The notes: generated by a model not told the origin, from the sequence alone. Positions 11,485-20,829 are shown, counted from the first letter of the stretch. The stretch is 64,000 nt of DNA from Oncomelania hupensis (GCA_036898135.1 JBAHVR010000296.1:17501-81500), one strand, 5' to 3'. Program-made: numbers and translations.

Positions 11485-11931
11485 TTACTGCATTGAAAAC
11501 ACATCTAATGATGGCTTCAATGATGGAGATAATTCAATTTCTTTTTCTACAAGTGGTTTTGAGGGTTTCTGTTTCTTTTTTCCTTGGCGGTATTTATATA
11601 GTATGTACCCACTTGCACCCACTACACCGGCTATACATAAATAATATATGTTATTTGAAGATTGTACTGGTTGTATTGGTTGTATTGGTTCTTCTTTATT
11701 TGTTGTTAATGTTTGTTGCATTATTGTTTCTTCTTTTGGTGATTCCTTTTTTGTTAATATGTTTGCTTTTGTTTGTTTGTTCCATCTATGTAACTTGTTA
11801 AATTCTGCTAACTTCTTTCCAGCTGCAATTCTTCCTGGGCTCTTTTGTTTAGTGACTGTCACTGGGTTCTGTTGATTCTCTGAATTCTTCACCTCCATCT
11901 CCTTCTCCATCTCCGGATTGGAAGAGTCCAT
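11485..11931 (-). CDS. Polinton-1 single-pass membrane protein (148 aa), unknown
   Basis: The N-terminal 90 residues are very polar, with acidic and Lys/Gln-rich stretches. One transmembrane segment (about residues 94-111, YYLCIAGVVGASGYILY) follows, then a basic patch KKKQKPSK and a polar tail. The ATG at 11931 follows CTATTAAAA, the leader type of this element, which supports it as a real start even though its first 83 bases overlap the end of the upstream gene in another frame. A minor virion membrane protein is possible, but I do not recognise the family. Confidence 0.65.
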   Translation of the reverse strand: MDSSNPEMEKEMEVKNSENQQNPVTVTKQKSPGRIAAGKKLAEFNKLHRWNKQTKANILTKKESPKEETIMQQTLTTNKEEPIQPIQPVQSSNNIYYLCIAGVVGASGYILYKYRQGKKKQKPSKPLVEKEIELSPSLKPSLDVFSMQ

Positions 11932-12376
11932 TTTTAATAGCAGAGAAATTTATGTGTTGAAAAGTAATTAGCCCGGCTGAAAATGGTGCCAACAAGCTTC
12001 CAAACTTATAATATAGATTTCTTGATACCTCACTAATCCCATTGACAATAACTGGATCTTGAACCAAATCATCAAATAAATCATTCTCACAATCTAAAGT
12101 AACAAAGGCCGACACGGCTTTGGTATATAACTTCACAATCGAACGCCCTAAACTTTTAACCATTAAAGCGCCGAGAACTTTATCATATTTATTATGTAAT
12201 ATAATGATCTCTTCTGGCCTCAGTCTTTGCACTTGTTCAGTAGTTAAGTCAACACCAAGATAATACTTTGACTTTCCGGAAGCTACTAATGCAACCAGCC
12301 TGTCTTTTTTCTCGTTGTCAACACCAGTACCTGTGACATTAATAGCTTCTTGCATTAACAAGTCATCACAATTCAT
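11849..12376 (-). CDS. Polinton-1 conserved-looking protein (175 aa), unknown
   Basis: MNCDDLLMQEAINVTGTGVD opens a mixed helical protein with an acidic, Gly/Glu-rich tail (about residues 150-175) where it overlaps the next gene. The start follows TTGTATTTAAA. It is divergent from the + strand gene at 12413, and the 36-base gap between the two starts must hold both promoters. I do not recognise the family. Confidence 0.65.
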   Translation of the reverse strand: MNCDDLLMQEAINVTGTGVDNEKKDRLVALVASGKSKYYLGVDLTTEQVQRLRPEEIIILHNKYDKVLGALMVKSLGRSIVKLYTKAVSAFVTLDCENDLFDDLVQDPVIVNGISEVSRNLYYKFGSLLAPFSAGLITFQHINFSAIKNGLFQSGDGEGDGGEEFRESTEPSDSH

Positions 12377-12412
12377 TTTAAATACAAATAAAATAAAAAA
12401 CTAAATTAAAAA

Positions 12413-12838
12413 ATGGCTGGTGCTGCAATGGTGCTTGGTTCTGCTGCTGTAAATGCCCTAGCCTTTTCAGGATCAAATTATTTGTTTTCAAAACTGGACA
12501 GTAAAGAAGAATCAAAACGGCATAACTTAGCAATGGAAAAATTACAACAAGATCAGGCTGAATACGAGAAAAACAGACTAATGCAGCTTGATTTTGTTAA
12601 TACAAGATTGAAAGAAGAAGGTCATGCTGATAAAACATTCGAAGACGTTGATGAAGCTTTGCACCAATATTATTTATTCACCGGCACAACACTACCTTCA
12701 TTAAAGCAGCCAGTGTTATCTGATTACTACACACCTAACATTGCACCTACAATGTCAGAGACCGGAGAATTAATTTTAATTGTGTTTGGAATAACAGTAG
12801 TTTATTACCTCGTTCAACAAAAATATAAATCTAAATAA
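12413..12838 (+). CDS. Polinton-1 protein with hydrophobic ends (141 aa), unknown
   Basis: It has an Ala-rich hydrophobic N-terminus (residues 2-20), a charged helical middle (about 25-80) and a C-terminal membrane segment (about 119-134) ending in YKSK. Its stop is 3 bases before the integrase ATG, so the two are probably co-expressed. The shape suggests a small virion membrane or lytic protein; that is inference only. Confidence 0.65.
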   Translation: MAGAAMVLGSAAVNALAFSGSNYLFSKLDSKEESKRHNLAMEKLQQDQAEYEKNRLMQLDFVNTRLKEEGHADKTFEDVDEALHQYYLFTGTTLPSLKQPVLSDYYTPNIAPTMSETGELILIVFGITVVYYLVQQKYKSK

Positions 12839-12841
12839 AAT

Positions 12842-13807
12842 ATGACTTCGCGTTTGTCTAGATTATATTATTCTCAATCCGGATATTGGAAAGGGATGAC
12901 GGCAGTTAATAAACTAGTAGAAAAGACTGGCTTGTCAGCAAACACAGTTAAACAATGGTTATCGAAGCAAGCTGTATGGCAAATCTATCTTCCACCCCCG
13001 AAGAAAATAATAAGACCAAAATTTGAAAACTCCAGACCAAATGACACACACCAAATAGATTTGTTATATCTTCCCCATGACAAAATATATAGAAAGAAAT
13101 ACAGGTATGCCCTTACTGTTATTGATATAGCTACCCGGTTTAAGGACGCTCATGCTCTTAGGACAAAAAATTCAGCTGAGGTCGCTCAAGCCTTAAATGC
13201 GATTTATTCAAGAGGGCCTCTAAGGTTCCCTAGACTTATTCAATGCGATGAAGGGTCTGAATTCAAAGGAGCTGTTAACCAGCTTTTGTTAAAACATAAT
13301 GTAACTGTTAGAAGAGGAGTTGTTGGATTGCACAGATCACAGGGTATTGTAGAAAACTTTAATCGGCAACTGGCAGAAAGATTATTCACTTATCAGTATT
13401 CAAAGGAACTCTTTACTGAAACCACTAATACAGAATGGGTTGTTAGGCTGCCTCGAGTTTTAAGGGAAATGAATTCAGAACCAACCAGAGTTACAGGATT
13501 AAAACCAGTTGAGGCTATTAAAAAGAAACAGATTGTTGTTACCGTTTCAAAGCCTGGTCAGCCGGATCTAACTTTGATGAACAAAACTGTTAGATACCTT
13601 TATCAGCCTGGAGAAGTTGCTAATGACACTAGAAGGCGAGCTACAGACCCAATTTGGTCATTAAGCATTTATGAAGTTGACAGAGCATTATCTACTGATC
13701 CGCCTGTATATTATTTAAGACCGAGAAGCGATCGTAGAACACCACAAAGAAACTTTGTAAAAGAAGAACTTCAGATTGTTCCACCAGACACAGAGCCATT
13801 AAGATAA
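12842..13807 (+). CDS. Polinton-1 integrase (retroviral-type DDE), 321 aa
   Basis: It catalyses insertion of the element ends. A helix-turn-helix-like N-terminus (residues 20-48, LSANTVKQWL) precedes an RNase-H-fold core with the catalytic triad Asp73 (HQIDLLYL), Asp136 (QCDEGSEF) and Glu171 (GIVENFNRQ). The second and third are 34 residues apart, close to the usual 35. The C-terminal third (about 225-321) is basic and may bind DNA; no chromodomain is visible, unlike the Polinton-2 integrase. The frame is intact. Its last 50 bases recur as an inverted copy at 24796-24845. Confidence 0.93.
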   Translation: MTSRLSRLYYSQSGYWKGMTAVNKLVEKTGLSANTVKQWLSKQAVWQIYLPPPKKIIRPKFENSRPNDTHQIDLLYLPHDKIYRKKYRYALTVIDIATRFKDAHALRTKNSAEVAQALNAIYSRGPLRFPRLIQCDEGSEFKGAVNQLLLKHNVTVRRGVVGLHRSQGIVENFNRQLAERLFTYQYSKELFTETTNTEWVVRLPRVLREMNSEPTRVTGLKPVEAIKKKQIVVTVSKPGQPDLTLMNKTVRYLYQPGEVANDTRRRATDPIWSLSIYEVDRALSTDPPVYYLRPRSDRRTPQRNFVKEELQIVPPDTEPLR

Positions 13808-14028
13808 ATGAACTATAATCATCACAACTATTACTTACCTTCAACCTTTTTTTTTTTGACTTAGTGACTTACATCTAACTTAATTAAGTCGACTTTTAAA
13901 AAAACTTATAACTTACAATAATTAAATTATAAAAGAACTTACTTACTTACATCTAACTTAATTAAGTCGACTTTTAAAAAAAAAACTTATAACTTACAAT
14001 AATTAAATTATAAAAGAAACTAACTTAC
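13808..14028. repeat. AT-rich intergenic direct repeat
   Basis: A unit of about 74 bases (CTTACATCTAACTTAATTAAG ... ATTATAAAAGAAC) occurs at 13868-13938 and again at 13946-14019, period 78. It lies between the convergent integrase and ATPase genes, so a 3'-end or replication role is possible; no function is evident. Confidence 0.8.
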
Positions 14029-14640
14029 TTAGGTAAGTATCTTATAGCCAGTTGGTTGGTCAGTTTTTAATAATAATTTTAAGTGCTTGCCTTTTTTTAG
14101 CTGTTCTTTTAATTTAGTTCTTTCCTCTTTTGATTCAATTACGTCATTTTCTTTTAAACAGTTATCAAAGCTGTCTCGATCTTTGCAATAAAACAGGCAC
14201 ACGAATTTTACTTGTTCTCTAAAATCCTTTAATATCGAATTAAATTTCTGCGTGATTAACCAGACACTAATTTTCACATGGCGTCCACTGAAAGCCAGCT
14301 TGCTCAATATGTTCCGTTTTAATACAATATCTTTTTCTGCACTGCAATCATCGATTAAGAATAACGTATTACCCTCATTCTCAAACAGGTTATAAAAATA
14401 CGTTAAATACTCATTGAGCTTGCCATTGGTATTTACAACAAAGATATTTTCATCTGTCCAGACATACTTACGATCTAAGTAGGTTTTATTATATTGAATA
14501 GTTGGGCAAAAAATTACTATATAATCAAAGTGTCCTGCGTAATATTTTTCTAACAAATCCAGAACAAAGACAGTCTTTCCGCATGACGTCATACCAACGA
14601 TCATTCCGCAATGAGGATCACGAGGTAACAAAGAGGTCAT
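14029..14640 (-). CDS. Polinton-1 genome-packaging ATPase (FtsK/HerA, A32-like), 203 aa
   Basis: P-loop ATPase expected to pump DNA into capsids. Walker A is GMTSCGKT (residues 16-23) and Walker B is TLFLIDDCS (92-100). The C-terminal part carries the alpha/beta core typical of the short A32-like ATPases of Polintons and large DNA viruses. The length is normal. The start ATG follows ATATTAAAAA and lies 3 bases from the stop of the capsid gene upstream on the same strand, so the pair may share a transcript. Confidence 0.9.
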   Translation of the reverse strand: MTSLLPRDPHCGMIVGMTSCGKTVFVLDLLEKYYAGHFDYIVIFCPTIQYNKTYLDRKYVWTDENIFVVNTNGKLNEYLTYFYNLFENEGNTLFLIDDCSAEKDIVLKRNILSKLAFSGRHVKISVWLITQKFNSILKDFREQVKFVCLFYCKDRDSFDNCLKENDVIESKEERTKLKEQLKKGKHLKLLLKTDQPTGYKILT

Positions 14641-14643
14641 TTT

Positions 14644-15921
14644 TTAATATACTAAATCTTTTAATCTTCCATTTTCAATGTTTAGCTGAGCGTCCATAAT
14701 AATATACATGTATACTGTAACTGATTCTGACCTAGCACTTGCTTCCCTATGCAATTCAATTGTTATACCATCTGTTCCGTTTTCAATTCTTCTTCCAGAT
14801 CCATGAAGTTCATTGGTGGGTATGGTTCGAAAGTCTAACCACAACGCAAATTTATTCACCAGATAATCTTGCAGTCGTGTGTCATGCAAATGAAGATCCT
14901 TAGAAATCAAATCCACAGTGTCAGTCCGTAATCTACCTCCACCTAAGATTTTCCTAATCTCATCAAACTGTTGAAACCCCATCATTCCATTAGCAAATAA
15001 TTGATTAGGTTTACCTTCAATCACAACAGACGCTTTTGAAATATTAGGATTGATAAAATTCTCGCTGTCACGATTGTAATTAGATTCTTTCACAAACAAC
15101 AACAGTACACCTTTAAAACTTCGAGCAGGTGAATTTATGTTGATGGTCCAGAGTGCATCTAATAAATCTTTATTAAATTGTCTGTAGCGAACGATCCTAT
15201 CATAATAAATTGCTAGTTTGTCATATTGTCCCCTGATCATCCTACTGAGTTCAGCGTGAGTGACCACTTCGTATTCAAGCGTAATGTCTGTAATTGTATA
15301 CCTAGCATCATTGTCAGAGCTAATTACTACTTGAGAATAATCATTGAAAATAATTTCGTAAGACAGCCTGTCGTTAAATGAACCTTGATGAAATGGCAGA
15401 TGACTGTGTAGCAGCTCAAAATCGAGGGGAAAATAAAATCTGTTTTTGTATACAGCAGCTAATGCATTGTCACCTTTGTTAGAAGCGACAGCATCGCCAG
15501 CTTTGATTCGAAGTTTTGCCACATTGGCGGCTTGAATCCCCTGACCAACTAAATCTTCCCTTTCATATTTACTCAGCCACAGATCTGTGTAACAAAACAA
15601 AACACCGGCGTCATCGATACTTTGGATTTCTCGCCCATCAAGTTTAATAACCATTCTTTTAATTATAGCTCTGCCTAGATTGTTGACTACGGTTCTGTTA
15701 GGATCATCGTCAGAATTCAGACTAATTTTAAATCCCAATTTAGGACTGCCCGGAACTATTACATCATCAGGACCTAAATTTGGAAATCTTATGGTTAGTA
15801 GCTGATTAGGCTCTATGCTGCTTGGATTGTTTGTAATAATTATTGTGCTTTTCTCACCTTTGATGCCTAAAGGTGTCCTCAATCGACGTGTAGGGTCTAA
15901 CAAGTTTCCGTAGCTTTGCAT
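14644..15921 (-). CDS. Polinton-1 probable major capsid protein (double jelly roll), 425 aa
   Basis: I chose the ATG at 15921 (MQSYGNLLDP), which follows a short T/A leader, over the upstream ATG at 15960. The protein is beta-rich with blocks such as MVIKLDGREIQSIDDAG, FYFPLDFELLHSHLPFH, LEYEVVTHAELSRMIRGQY and SGRRIENGTDGITIEL. Length, context beside the packaging ATPase and the general look fit the Polinton capsid group, which forms trimers on a T-number icosahedral shell. It shares no obvious sequence with the Polinton-2 capsid protein, so this is a different lineage. A structure prediction would settle it. Confidence 0.72.
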   Translation of the reverse strand: MQSYGNLLDPTRRLRTPLGIKGEKSTIIITNNPSSIEPNQLLTIRFPNLGPDDVIVPGSPKLGFKISLNSDDDPNRTVVNNLGRAIIKRMVIKLDGREIQSIDDAGVLFCYTDLWLSKYEREDLVGQGIQAANVAKLRIKAGDAVASNKGDNALAAVYKNRFYFPLDFELLHSHLPFHQGSFNDRLSYEIIFNDYSQVVISSDNDARYTITDITLEYEVVTHAELSRMIRGQYDKLAIYYDRIVRYRQFNKDLLDALWTININSPARSFKGVLLLFVKESNYNRDSENFINPNISKASVVIEGKPNQLFANGMMGFQQFDEIRKILGGGRLRTDTVDLISKDLHLHDTRLQDYLVNKFALWLDFRTIPTNELHGSGRRIENGTDGITIELHREASARSESVTVYMYIIMDAQLNIENGRLKDLVY

Positions 15922-15953
15922 TTTTAATGCGATAAAAAAAATTATATTTAAAA

Positions 15954-17249
15954 ATGGCAACAGGTGGTGAAGCTCTTGATGAAGTGTTTAAACCAAATGA
16001 GCCTAATGAAGACCTCAACGTTGACACAACCAGCAGACTTCTTTCTATGGTAGGAGACGACATGAGCCAAACAAGGCTAAGTATAGGAGAAGAATTACGT
16101 CAAGTAACTGAAACCCAAAAAGCCAGAAAAATCAATAAATTTTACAATTACATCGGGCGCGAGTTACCTGATTATGTTAGTCCCAGCGACTTCGAACTAG
16201 ACAAAAATAATCACTTGTTTATAAACACTAGTGTATCCGGTAAAAAAGTGAGAGTACAGTTAACTATGTTAAAGAATCCTGATAAATTTTATGCGTGGTC
16301 TACTTTGAAAACTAAACTCCCAGTGACTGTAATACGATCATTGGGGCTTTCCGATAATAGAGTGCCAGCGTTGCATCGCCAAGCAGTAGCTTCACTTCAA
16401 CGAATAGATGCATCGTTAAGTTCAGAAATAGAACTACAAGACTTAACTAACTTAACTAGTTCTGCATTAGAAGTAAATAAAGAGTTAACAACCTTACAAA
16501 CAAATGAGGACACCAATATTGATCAGGTTATGGAAACTATCAATGACACGCCATTATTGCCACTGCGTGAACTTCAGGGCTTAGATAAAGCTTTACAATC
16601 TGTGAGAGGGGAGACAATGATGAATTTAGCCAAGCTCGGTGAGCTCGACAAACATATAGAAAAACAAAAAAAGAAACTAGCAGAAGCTGATGACGCGAAC
16701 TTAAGCATTGAGGTAAAACAGTTGATTCAAAAAAGGCTCGCAGACCTTTACACAGAACGCGCGGCGAGGCTAGAAGCCTTATCCATAAACAGAGAAAAAT
16801 TAATAACTAATTTCGCCAGAATAAAAGAAACGGTGCATAAAATTTTACACGAAGACACTACACTTGCAGAAAGAATTCAAACACTGTTCAGAGAGCAAGG
16901 TGTTACAATATTTAGCATTCTTACAGCTGTTGGGATGACAATAAGCACACTAGTCTTAGCACTGACTAGAACCGTAGGCATTGGTGGCGGACCTGGCGGA
17001 CCTGGAGGATCTGGTGGACCTGGTGGTAGTCCGGTTAAAGACTGGATTAAAAAGACGTTACAAAGCATAGCTAACTTATTGAAACGCTTAGGTGACAAAC
17101 TTGTAGACGCACTTCCAGGAATATTAGGTTCTGTATTTTCATGGATATTTAATACTGCTTCTAAAGTTGTGGTTTGGGCGTCTGAACATCTGTGGTCTTT
17201 GTTTATAATAATATTACTCTGGTTACTTAAAATAGTAAATCCCAATTAA
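15954..17249 (+). CDS. Polinton-1 large membrane-anchored protein (431 aa), unknown
   Basis: The region up to about residue 150 is globular. It is followed by long helical, coiled-coil-like stretches (about 150-305), a hydrophobic segment (about 315-340), a Gly/Pro repeat hinge (GGPGGPGGSGGPGG, about 344-357), an amphipathic helix and a strongly hydrophobic C-terminus (about 410-428). It is divergent from the capsid gene with a 32-base gap. The build resembles a virion surface or membrane-piercing protein, but that is inference. The last 27 bases overlap the convergent gene at 17223. Confidence 0.7.
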   Translation: MATGGEALDEVFKPNEPNEDLNVDTTSRLLSMVGDDMSQTRLSIGEELRQVTETQKARKINKFYNYIGRELPDYVSPSDFELDKNNHLFINTSVSGKKVRVQLTMLKNPDKFYAWSTLKTKLPVTVIRSLGLSDNRVPALHRQAVASLQRIDASLSSEIELQDLTNLTSSALEVNKELTTLQTNEDTNIDQVMETINDTPLLPLRELQGLDKALQSVRGETMMNLAKLGELDKHIEKQKKKLAEADDANLSIEVKQLIQKRLADLYTERAARLEALSINREKLITNFARIKETVHKILHEDTTLAERIQTLFREQGVTIFSILTAVGMTISTLVLALTRTVGIGGGPGGPGGSGGPGGSPVKDWIKKTLQSIANLLKRLGDKLVDALPGILGSVFSWIFNTASKVVVWASEHLWSLFIIILLWLLKIVNPN

Positions 17250-17807
17250 CCCAGCAAACAATAAACCCCCTGTAAGCGCTAGACGTGAAACCCCATGATC
17301 AATTACCGGCATTTGCAGTTCCGGCAAGCTTGGTAGGCTTGGTAGGCTTGGAAGCGGTGGCGAACTTAAAGGTTCATTATTAGGCCTAGCAGTAAATACC
17401 GTATTTGCTGTATTCACTGTATTCGCGGTATTCACTGTATTTATTGTAGGATTGTAGCCTATATGAAACTGAGGGTCAGCAATCACTATATTGTTGTTGT
17501 AGTTTGATATAGTTCCTATCCTAAGCTGAAGGTCTGAAGGCAACATATACAGTCCTAAACCTATTACGTAATCTACTTTCGATCTAGCATACTTTAAAGT
17601 GTCCTGATATCTTTTAATACTCGCGGGCAAATCTACTGCCGAATTAATAGAATCTTCAATGTTGGCTAGAAACTGCTTTTGTGCATCGAAGCTAGTTCCC
17701 TCCCCAATGATATTACTTCGTGTTTCTGCTTGAGACCCTAGAATGCACCACGCATACGTACGAATAGATTCATTCAGCCTTTCCACCCCACTTTGAGTAA
17801 ATCCGTT
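17223..17807 (-). CDS. In-frame continuation after a stop codon: Polinton-1 Pro/Asn-repeat membrane protein
   Basis: This frame has no ATG near its start. It follows the TAA at 17808-17810 of the gene above in the same frame, with seven sense codons before the GTG at 17786. It therefore reads best as the C-terminal half of that gene, cut by a nonsense change or reached by readthrough. It carries an NTVNTAN repeat (about 18 bases per unit), a PSLPSLPSLP stretch and a C-terminal membrane segment (LALTGGLLFAGLIGIYYF). Together with 17808-18464 the frame would be about 414 codons, similar in size and tail to the 431-aa gene opposite. Confidence 0.6.
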   Translation of the reverse strand, partial: NGFTQSGVERLNESIRTYAWCILGSQAETRSNIIGEGTSFDAQKQFLANIEDSINSAVDLPASIKRYQDTLKYARSKVDYVIGLGLYMLPSDLQLRIGTISNYNNNIVIADPQFHIGYNPTINTVNTANTVNTANTVFTARPNNEPLSSPPLPSLPSLPSLPELQMPVIDHGVSRLALTGGLLFAGLIGIYYFK

Positions 17808-18464
17808 TTATGTGTCTAATATAAAAGTGCTGTATGCTGCACTTTGTTTTTGTCTGATATACAGTAAAGGAACCTGGCTGTTGTGGTTAAATGATGTGAA
17901 TCCAGGTACGTAAGGCCCCGTGTATAAATTACCTACAGCGTATCTAAATAAAGTTCCCATTCCGTGATTGAGGTCTAGTTTTTGTCTGAAGTCTGTTTTA
18001 GTATCAATTCCGAATTCATTGCACAACCTTTGATACGCTTTCTTGTCAAAGCCATTGTTAAAGGGATTAAAGTTTTTGTCAGTAGGTAACGGAGCCTGAA
18101 GTTCAGACAACACCCGTCTCACTTGATAATACAAATGGAACAGATAAATAGACTTCAACATGGGATCTGGGTGATTAAGGTGATGAACGTAAGAAACTCC
18201 GCAACCAGTTGTAGCGCATGACACGGCAAAATTAATTTGATTCTGAAAGAACTGCATACCCCCGTTGTTTAGCCATTGGTTAGCTAAAAAGTCGCTCGTA
18301 ATGTCTGGGTTGAGGTAATGATCAAAAATATTATGGGGGATAGTTTCGAAATGGACGTTGGCTGCCACAGCTATTGTCAGCTTGGTTAGGTCGACTGCTT
18401 TTTCGTAATAATAAGGCCCTGTAGTATACTTTGCAGCTTTGTTATATTTATAAGGCGCGTACAT
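17808..18464 (-). CDS. Polinton-1 Tyr/Asn-rich protein (218 aa), probable N-terminal part of a longer gene
   Basis: MYAPYKYNKAAKYTTGPYYY opens a globular, aromatic-rich protein with no membrane segment. The start follows a TTAATATAATAAAA leader and is divergent from the penton-like gene 21 bases away. The stop TAA at 17808-17810 is followed in the same frame by 195 further codons (see 17223-17807). It could be a genuine 218-aa product or a truncated one. I do not recognise the family. Confidence 0.6.
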   Translation of the reverse strand: MYAPYKYNKAAKYTTGPYYYEKAVDLTKLTIAVAANVHFETIPHNIFDHYLNPDITSDFLANQWLNNGGMQFFQNQINFAVSCATTGCGVSYVHHLNHPDPMLKSIYLFHLYYQVRRVLSELQAPLPTDKNFNPFNNGFDKKAYQRLCNEFGIDTKTDFRQKLDLNHGMGTLFRYAVGNLYTGPYVPGFTSFNHNSQVPLLYIRQKQSAAYSTFILDT

Positions 18465-18485
18465 TTTTATTATATTAAAAAAAAT

Positions 18486-19184
18486 ATGTTTGTAACTTTC
18501 GAATCTGTAAAATCAGGTGTGCCCATTGAACTTCAGCATCCTATTGACAACAAAAACAGCGACCTTAACGTAATCCTACACGAAATATTCTTCACGGTTA
18601 AATGGTTAAATATTAGTCATGATCTAAACAACAACTGGATAATGATTAATAAAAAAAGGCACTTTATTCATGCCGGCTATTATGACTTCTGCAGACTTAC
18701 TGAAGAATTGTTTAAACCTCATTCGATTGAAGCAAAAATGAACCCTGCAAACTTGATAGTAACTTTAACTTTCCATAAAACCCTGCATAAAGACATTACC
18801 AGCGTTACACTTGCGCCAAAGCTGGCAGAAATATTAGGTTTCCGTGGCAATGAATTATCTTTATCTGACAGCTCCAGCACTGTCGGCAGTTCTATAAGAT
18901 TTATTGGATCAAACCCTATGAATTTGTTAATTAATAATAGATTGTTTGTGTACCTTCATCAACTGAAGACATCGGAAAACTTAGTAAACGGAACTCCTAG
19001 TACATTGCTAAGGATAATCTCAACTCAGAGAAAATCTTACTGCGATCCAGTTTCATTAAAATTTCTGCCTCAAAAACGCCACTTAAGTCAGGACTATCAT
19101 ACTAGTTTCTGCTTCAAAATAACTAACCAAAACAACGAAATTGTAGACTTTGAAGATCTTACAATTATTCTTGAGATAAAATAA
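18486..19184 (+). CDS. Polinton-1 probable penton/minor capsid protein (single jelly roll), 232 aa
   Basis: Beta-rich throughout, with landmarks that recall Polinton penton proteins: HAGYYDFCRLTEELF (about residues 60-75), LAPKLAEILGF (110-120), NRLFVYL (153-159) and the final strand NNEIVDFEDLTIILEIK. The Polinton-2 penton has the same closing pattern (ELIPFDRGEVILTLQL). Pentons sit at the five-fold vertices. The gene is intact and ends 19 bases before the next + strand gene. Confidence 0.65.
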   Translation: MFVTFESVKSGVPIELQHPIDNKNSDLNVILHEIFFTVKWLNISHDLNNNWIMINKKRHFIHAGYYDFCRLTEELFKPHSIEAKMNPANLIVTLTFHKTLHKDITSVTLAPKLAEILGFRGNELSLSDSSSTVGSSIRFIGSNPMNLLINNRLFVYLHQLKTSENLVNGTPSTLLRIISTQRKSYCDPVSLKFLPQKRHLSQDYHTSFCFKITNQNNEIVDFEDLTIILEIK

Positions 19185-19203
19185 AGTTTAATTTTAAAAT
19201 ACA

Positions 19204-20076
19204 ATGTCAATCGGCCCTCAAATTCCAGTAACCTGTCCTACCATTGAACTGAAAGACTTGGCAGACACAATTGACTTTGATGCGAATGCTATTGTTGGGT
19301 CTATTTACGGTTTCGAATTTACACAAAATGGATATTATAAACGAGCGCTAGTGCCGGCAGTGCCTGAAGTGCCGCAAGTGCCGCCGTCAGTACCGCCAGA
19401 AAAACCATCTATCGATCAGCTAAAGGATTTTAATGCCAGTAAAGTAGATCCCGATTTTAAGTATGCTATTACTAAACGAGAAAATACCTGGTCTTTAACA
19501 CCTATAGACACAGAATTAGATTGGCTTATTAAATTCAAGTGCGAAAGCCCTTACACTTTTATGGGACCAGACAATAAATTTAAGAAAATTATTAACGCCG
19601 GGCCTATGTTAGTTAGTCTAGTGCCGGATGAAAACAATCGGGAAACCATAGAAGTCAAAGCCTACAAAAAAAGCAACTATGTTTTACATAAGCGTGAAAC
19701 CGCAGGGAAAAATGTCAGACTTGTTCTGCAGCCTCCTTTACAGCTAGGTAGTGCAGCTATGATAGTACTAGACATAATTGCTCACAGGCCTACGCAGAGA
19801 AATTTTAATGTAATTCCGCAAGTGTCTCTAAGTTGGGTTGATTTAGATGAGGATCCTAGACGAGTTACAGTATTTATGAAGAAAAGAGAAAATGAAAATC
19901 AGTTTTCCGTATTTACTTCATCACCCAAGATAACTTTTGTCCCTGTTCCAAATCCTATTGACAGAATAGCGCAAATTAGCCTAGACAACGTAGATCTGTT
20001 AGCATTTTATTTCAGCGATCAGATATTTTCTGATAGTCAAATAGAATATTTTGCTAATAAACTAAAATCAAGTTAA
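19204..20076 (+). CDS. Polinton-1 protein, unknown (290 aa)
   Basis: A hinge of VPxVP repeats (about residues 52-70, PAVPEVPQVPPSVPP) separates an N-terminal domain from a larger C-terminal domain with several beta-type segments. No membrane segment, no recognised motif. It sits between the penton-like gene and the hydrophobic 20110 gene on the same strand, so a virion role is plausible but unproven. Confidence 0.65.
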   Translation: MSIGPQIPVTCPTIELKDLADTIDFDANAIVGSIYGFEFTQNGYYKRALVPAVPEVPQVPPSVPPEKPSIDQLKDFNASKVDPDFKYAITKRENTWSLTPIDTELDWLIKFKCESPYTFMGPDNKFKKIINAGPMLVSLVPDENNRETIEVKAYKKSNYVLHKRETAGKNVRLVLQPPLQLGSAAMIVLDIIAHRPTQRNFNVIPQVSLSWVDLDEDPRRVTVFMKKRENENQFSVFTSSPKITFVPVPNPIDRIAQISLDNVDLLAFYFSDQIFSDSQIEYFANKLKSS

Positions 20077-20109
20077 TTATTGTTAACCCTTTTTTTTCAC
20101 ACTAAAAAT

Positions 20110-20829
20110 ATGACGACAAAATTGTATCCTGCTATAGTAGAAGCAGTAGGCCTAGTGGATGAACAACCAATACAGCCCAGTGCTCCAACATTAGACTTAA
20201 GTAATGTTCAAACGTTCAGGCTGGAAGAAATAAGAAAAGTTAGGACTCAAATTGAATCAGATATTCAAAAGTACTCTAGATGCAGACGAAGGTATTCCGG
20301 CGCTTATAGCACAATAAATTACGTGTCTACTGGTCTAAATGTTATTAATGCTGCGGAAGCTGCTGCCAGCGTGGGATTATTGGTGACTGGAATTGGTATA
20401 CCAATTAGTATTGGATTAGGAGTGGCTGCCGGATTATCTTCAGTGATGTCAGTTTTACTTGGCGTAATTAATACTAAAGTATCTAAGAAATTAGAAAAAC
20501 ACGACCTCATTTCTAGCCTTGCGATAGCTAAACTTACTAGCATGAACTTAATAATTTCAAAAGCTCTAGAAGACACTCAGATTACAGACCAAGAGTTTGT
20601 AATTATCCAGCGAGATTTTGAAGAATATAAAAAATTGAAGCACGACATACAATCTAAATCTAGGTCTGCACCTGTTAATGTTGAAGAAATTAAAAAAAAA
20701 AATAATAGAAGAAGGGAGACTACTGGGACGGAAGGAGCAGCTAGATGCTTTGAAGAAAAAGCTTGGCGCTTCAGAATAAATACAGTTAACATTTACTCAA
20801 GCCTTCCAGGACTTCCACCTTACTCGTAG
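20110..20829 (+). CDS. Polinton-1 hydrophobic-core protein with probable 3' frameshift
   Basis: The likely start is the ATG at 20110 (MTTKLYPAIVEAV), after CACTAAAAAT, not the upstream ATG at 20080. A central glycine-rich hydrophobic region (about residues 82-124) could insert in a membrane, and a helical domain follows (about 130-190). At an A-run near 20693-20703 the annotated frame changes character. Shifting by one base gives a Lys/Glu/Leu-rich helix that stops at 20777-20779, a more natural end that does not overlap the polymerase gene. I think the run carries a one-base indel, real or from sequencing. Confidence 0.6.
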   Translation: MTTKLYPAIVEAVGLVDEQPIQPSAPTLDLSNVQTFRLEEIRKVRTQIESDIQKYSRCRRRYSGAYSTINYVSTGLNVINAAEAAASVGLLVTGIGIPISIGLGVAAGLSSVMSVLLGVINTKVSKKLEKHDLISSLAIAKLTSMNLIISKALEDTQITDQEFVIIQRDFEEYKKLKHDIQSKSRSAPVNVEEIKKKNNRRRETTGTEGAARCFEEKAWRFRINTVNIYSSLPGLPPYS

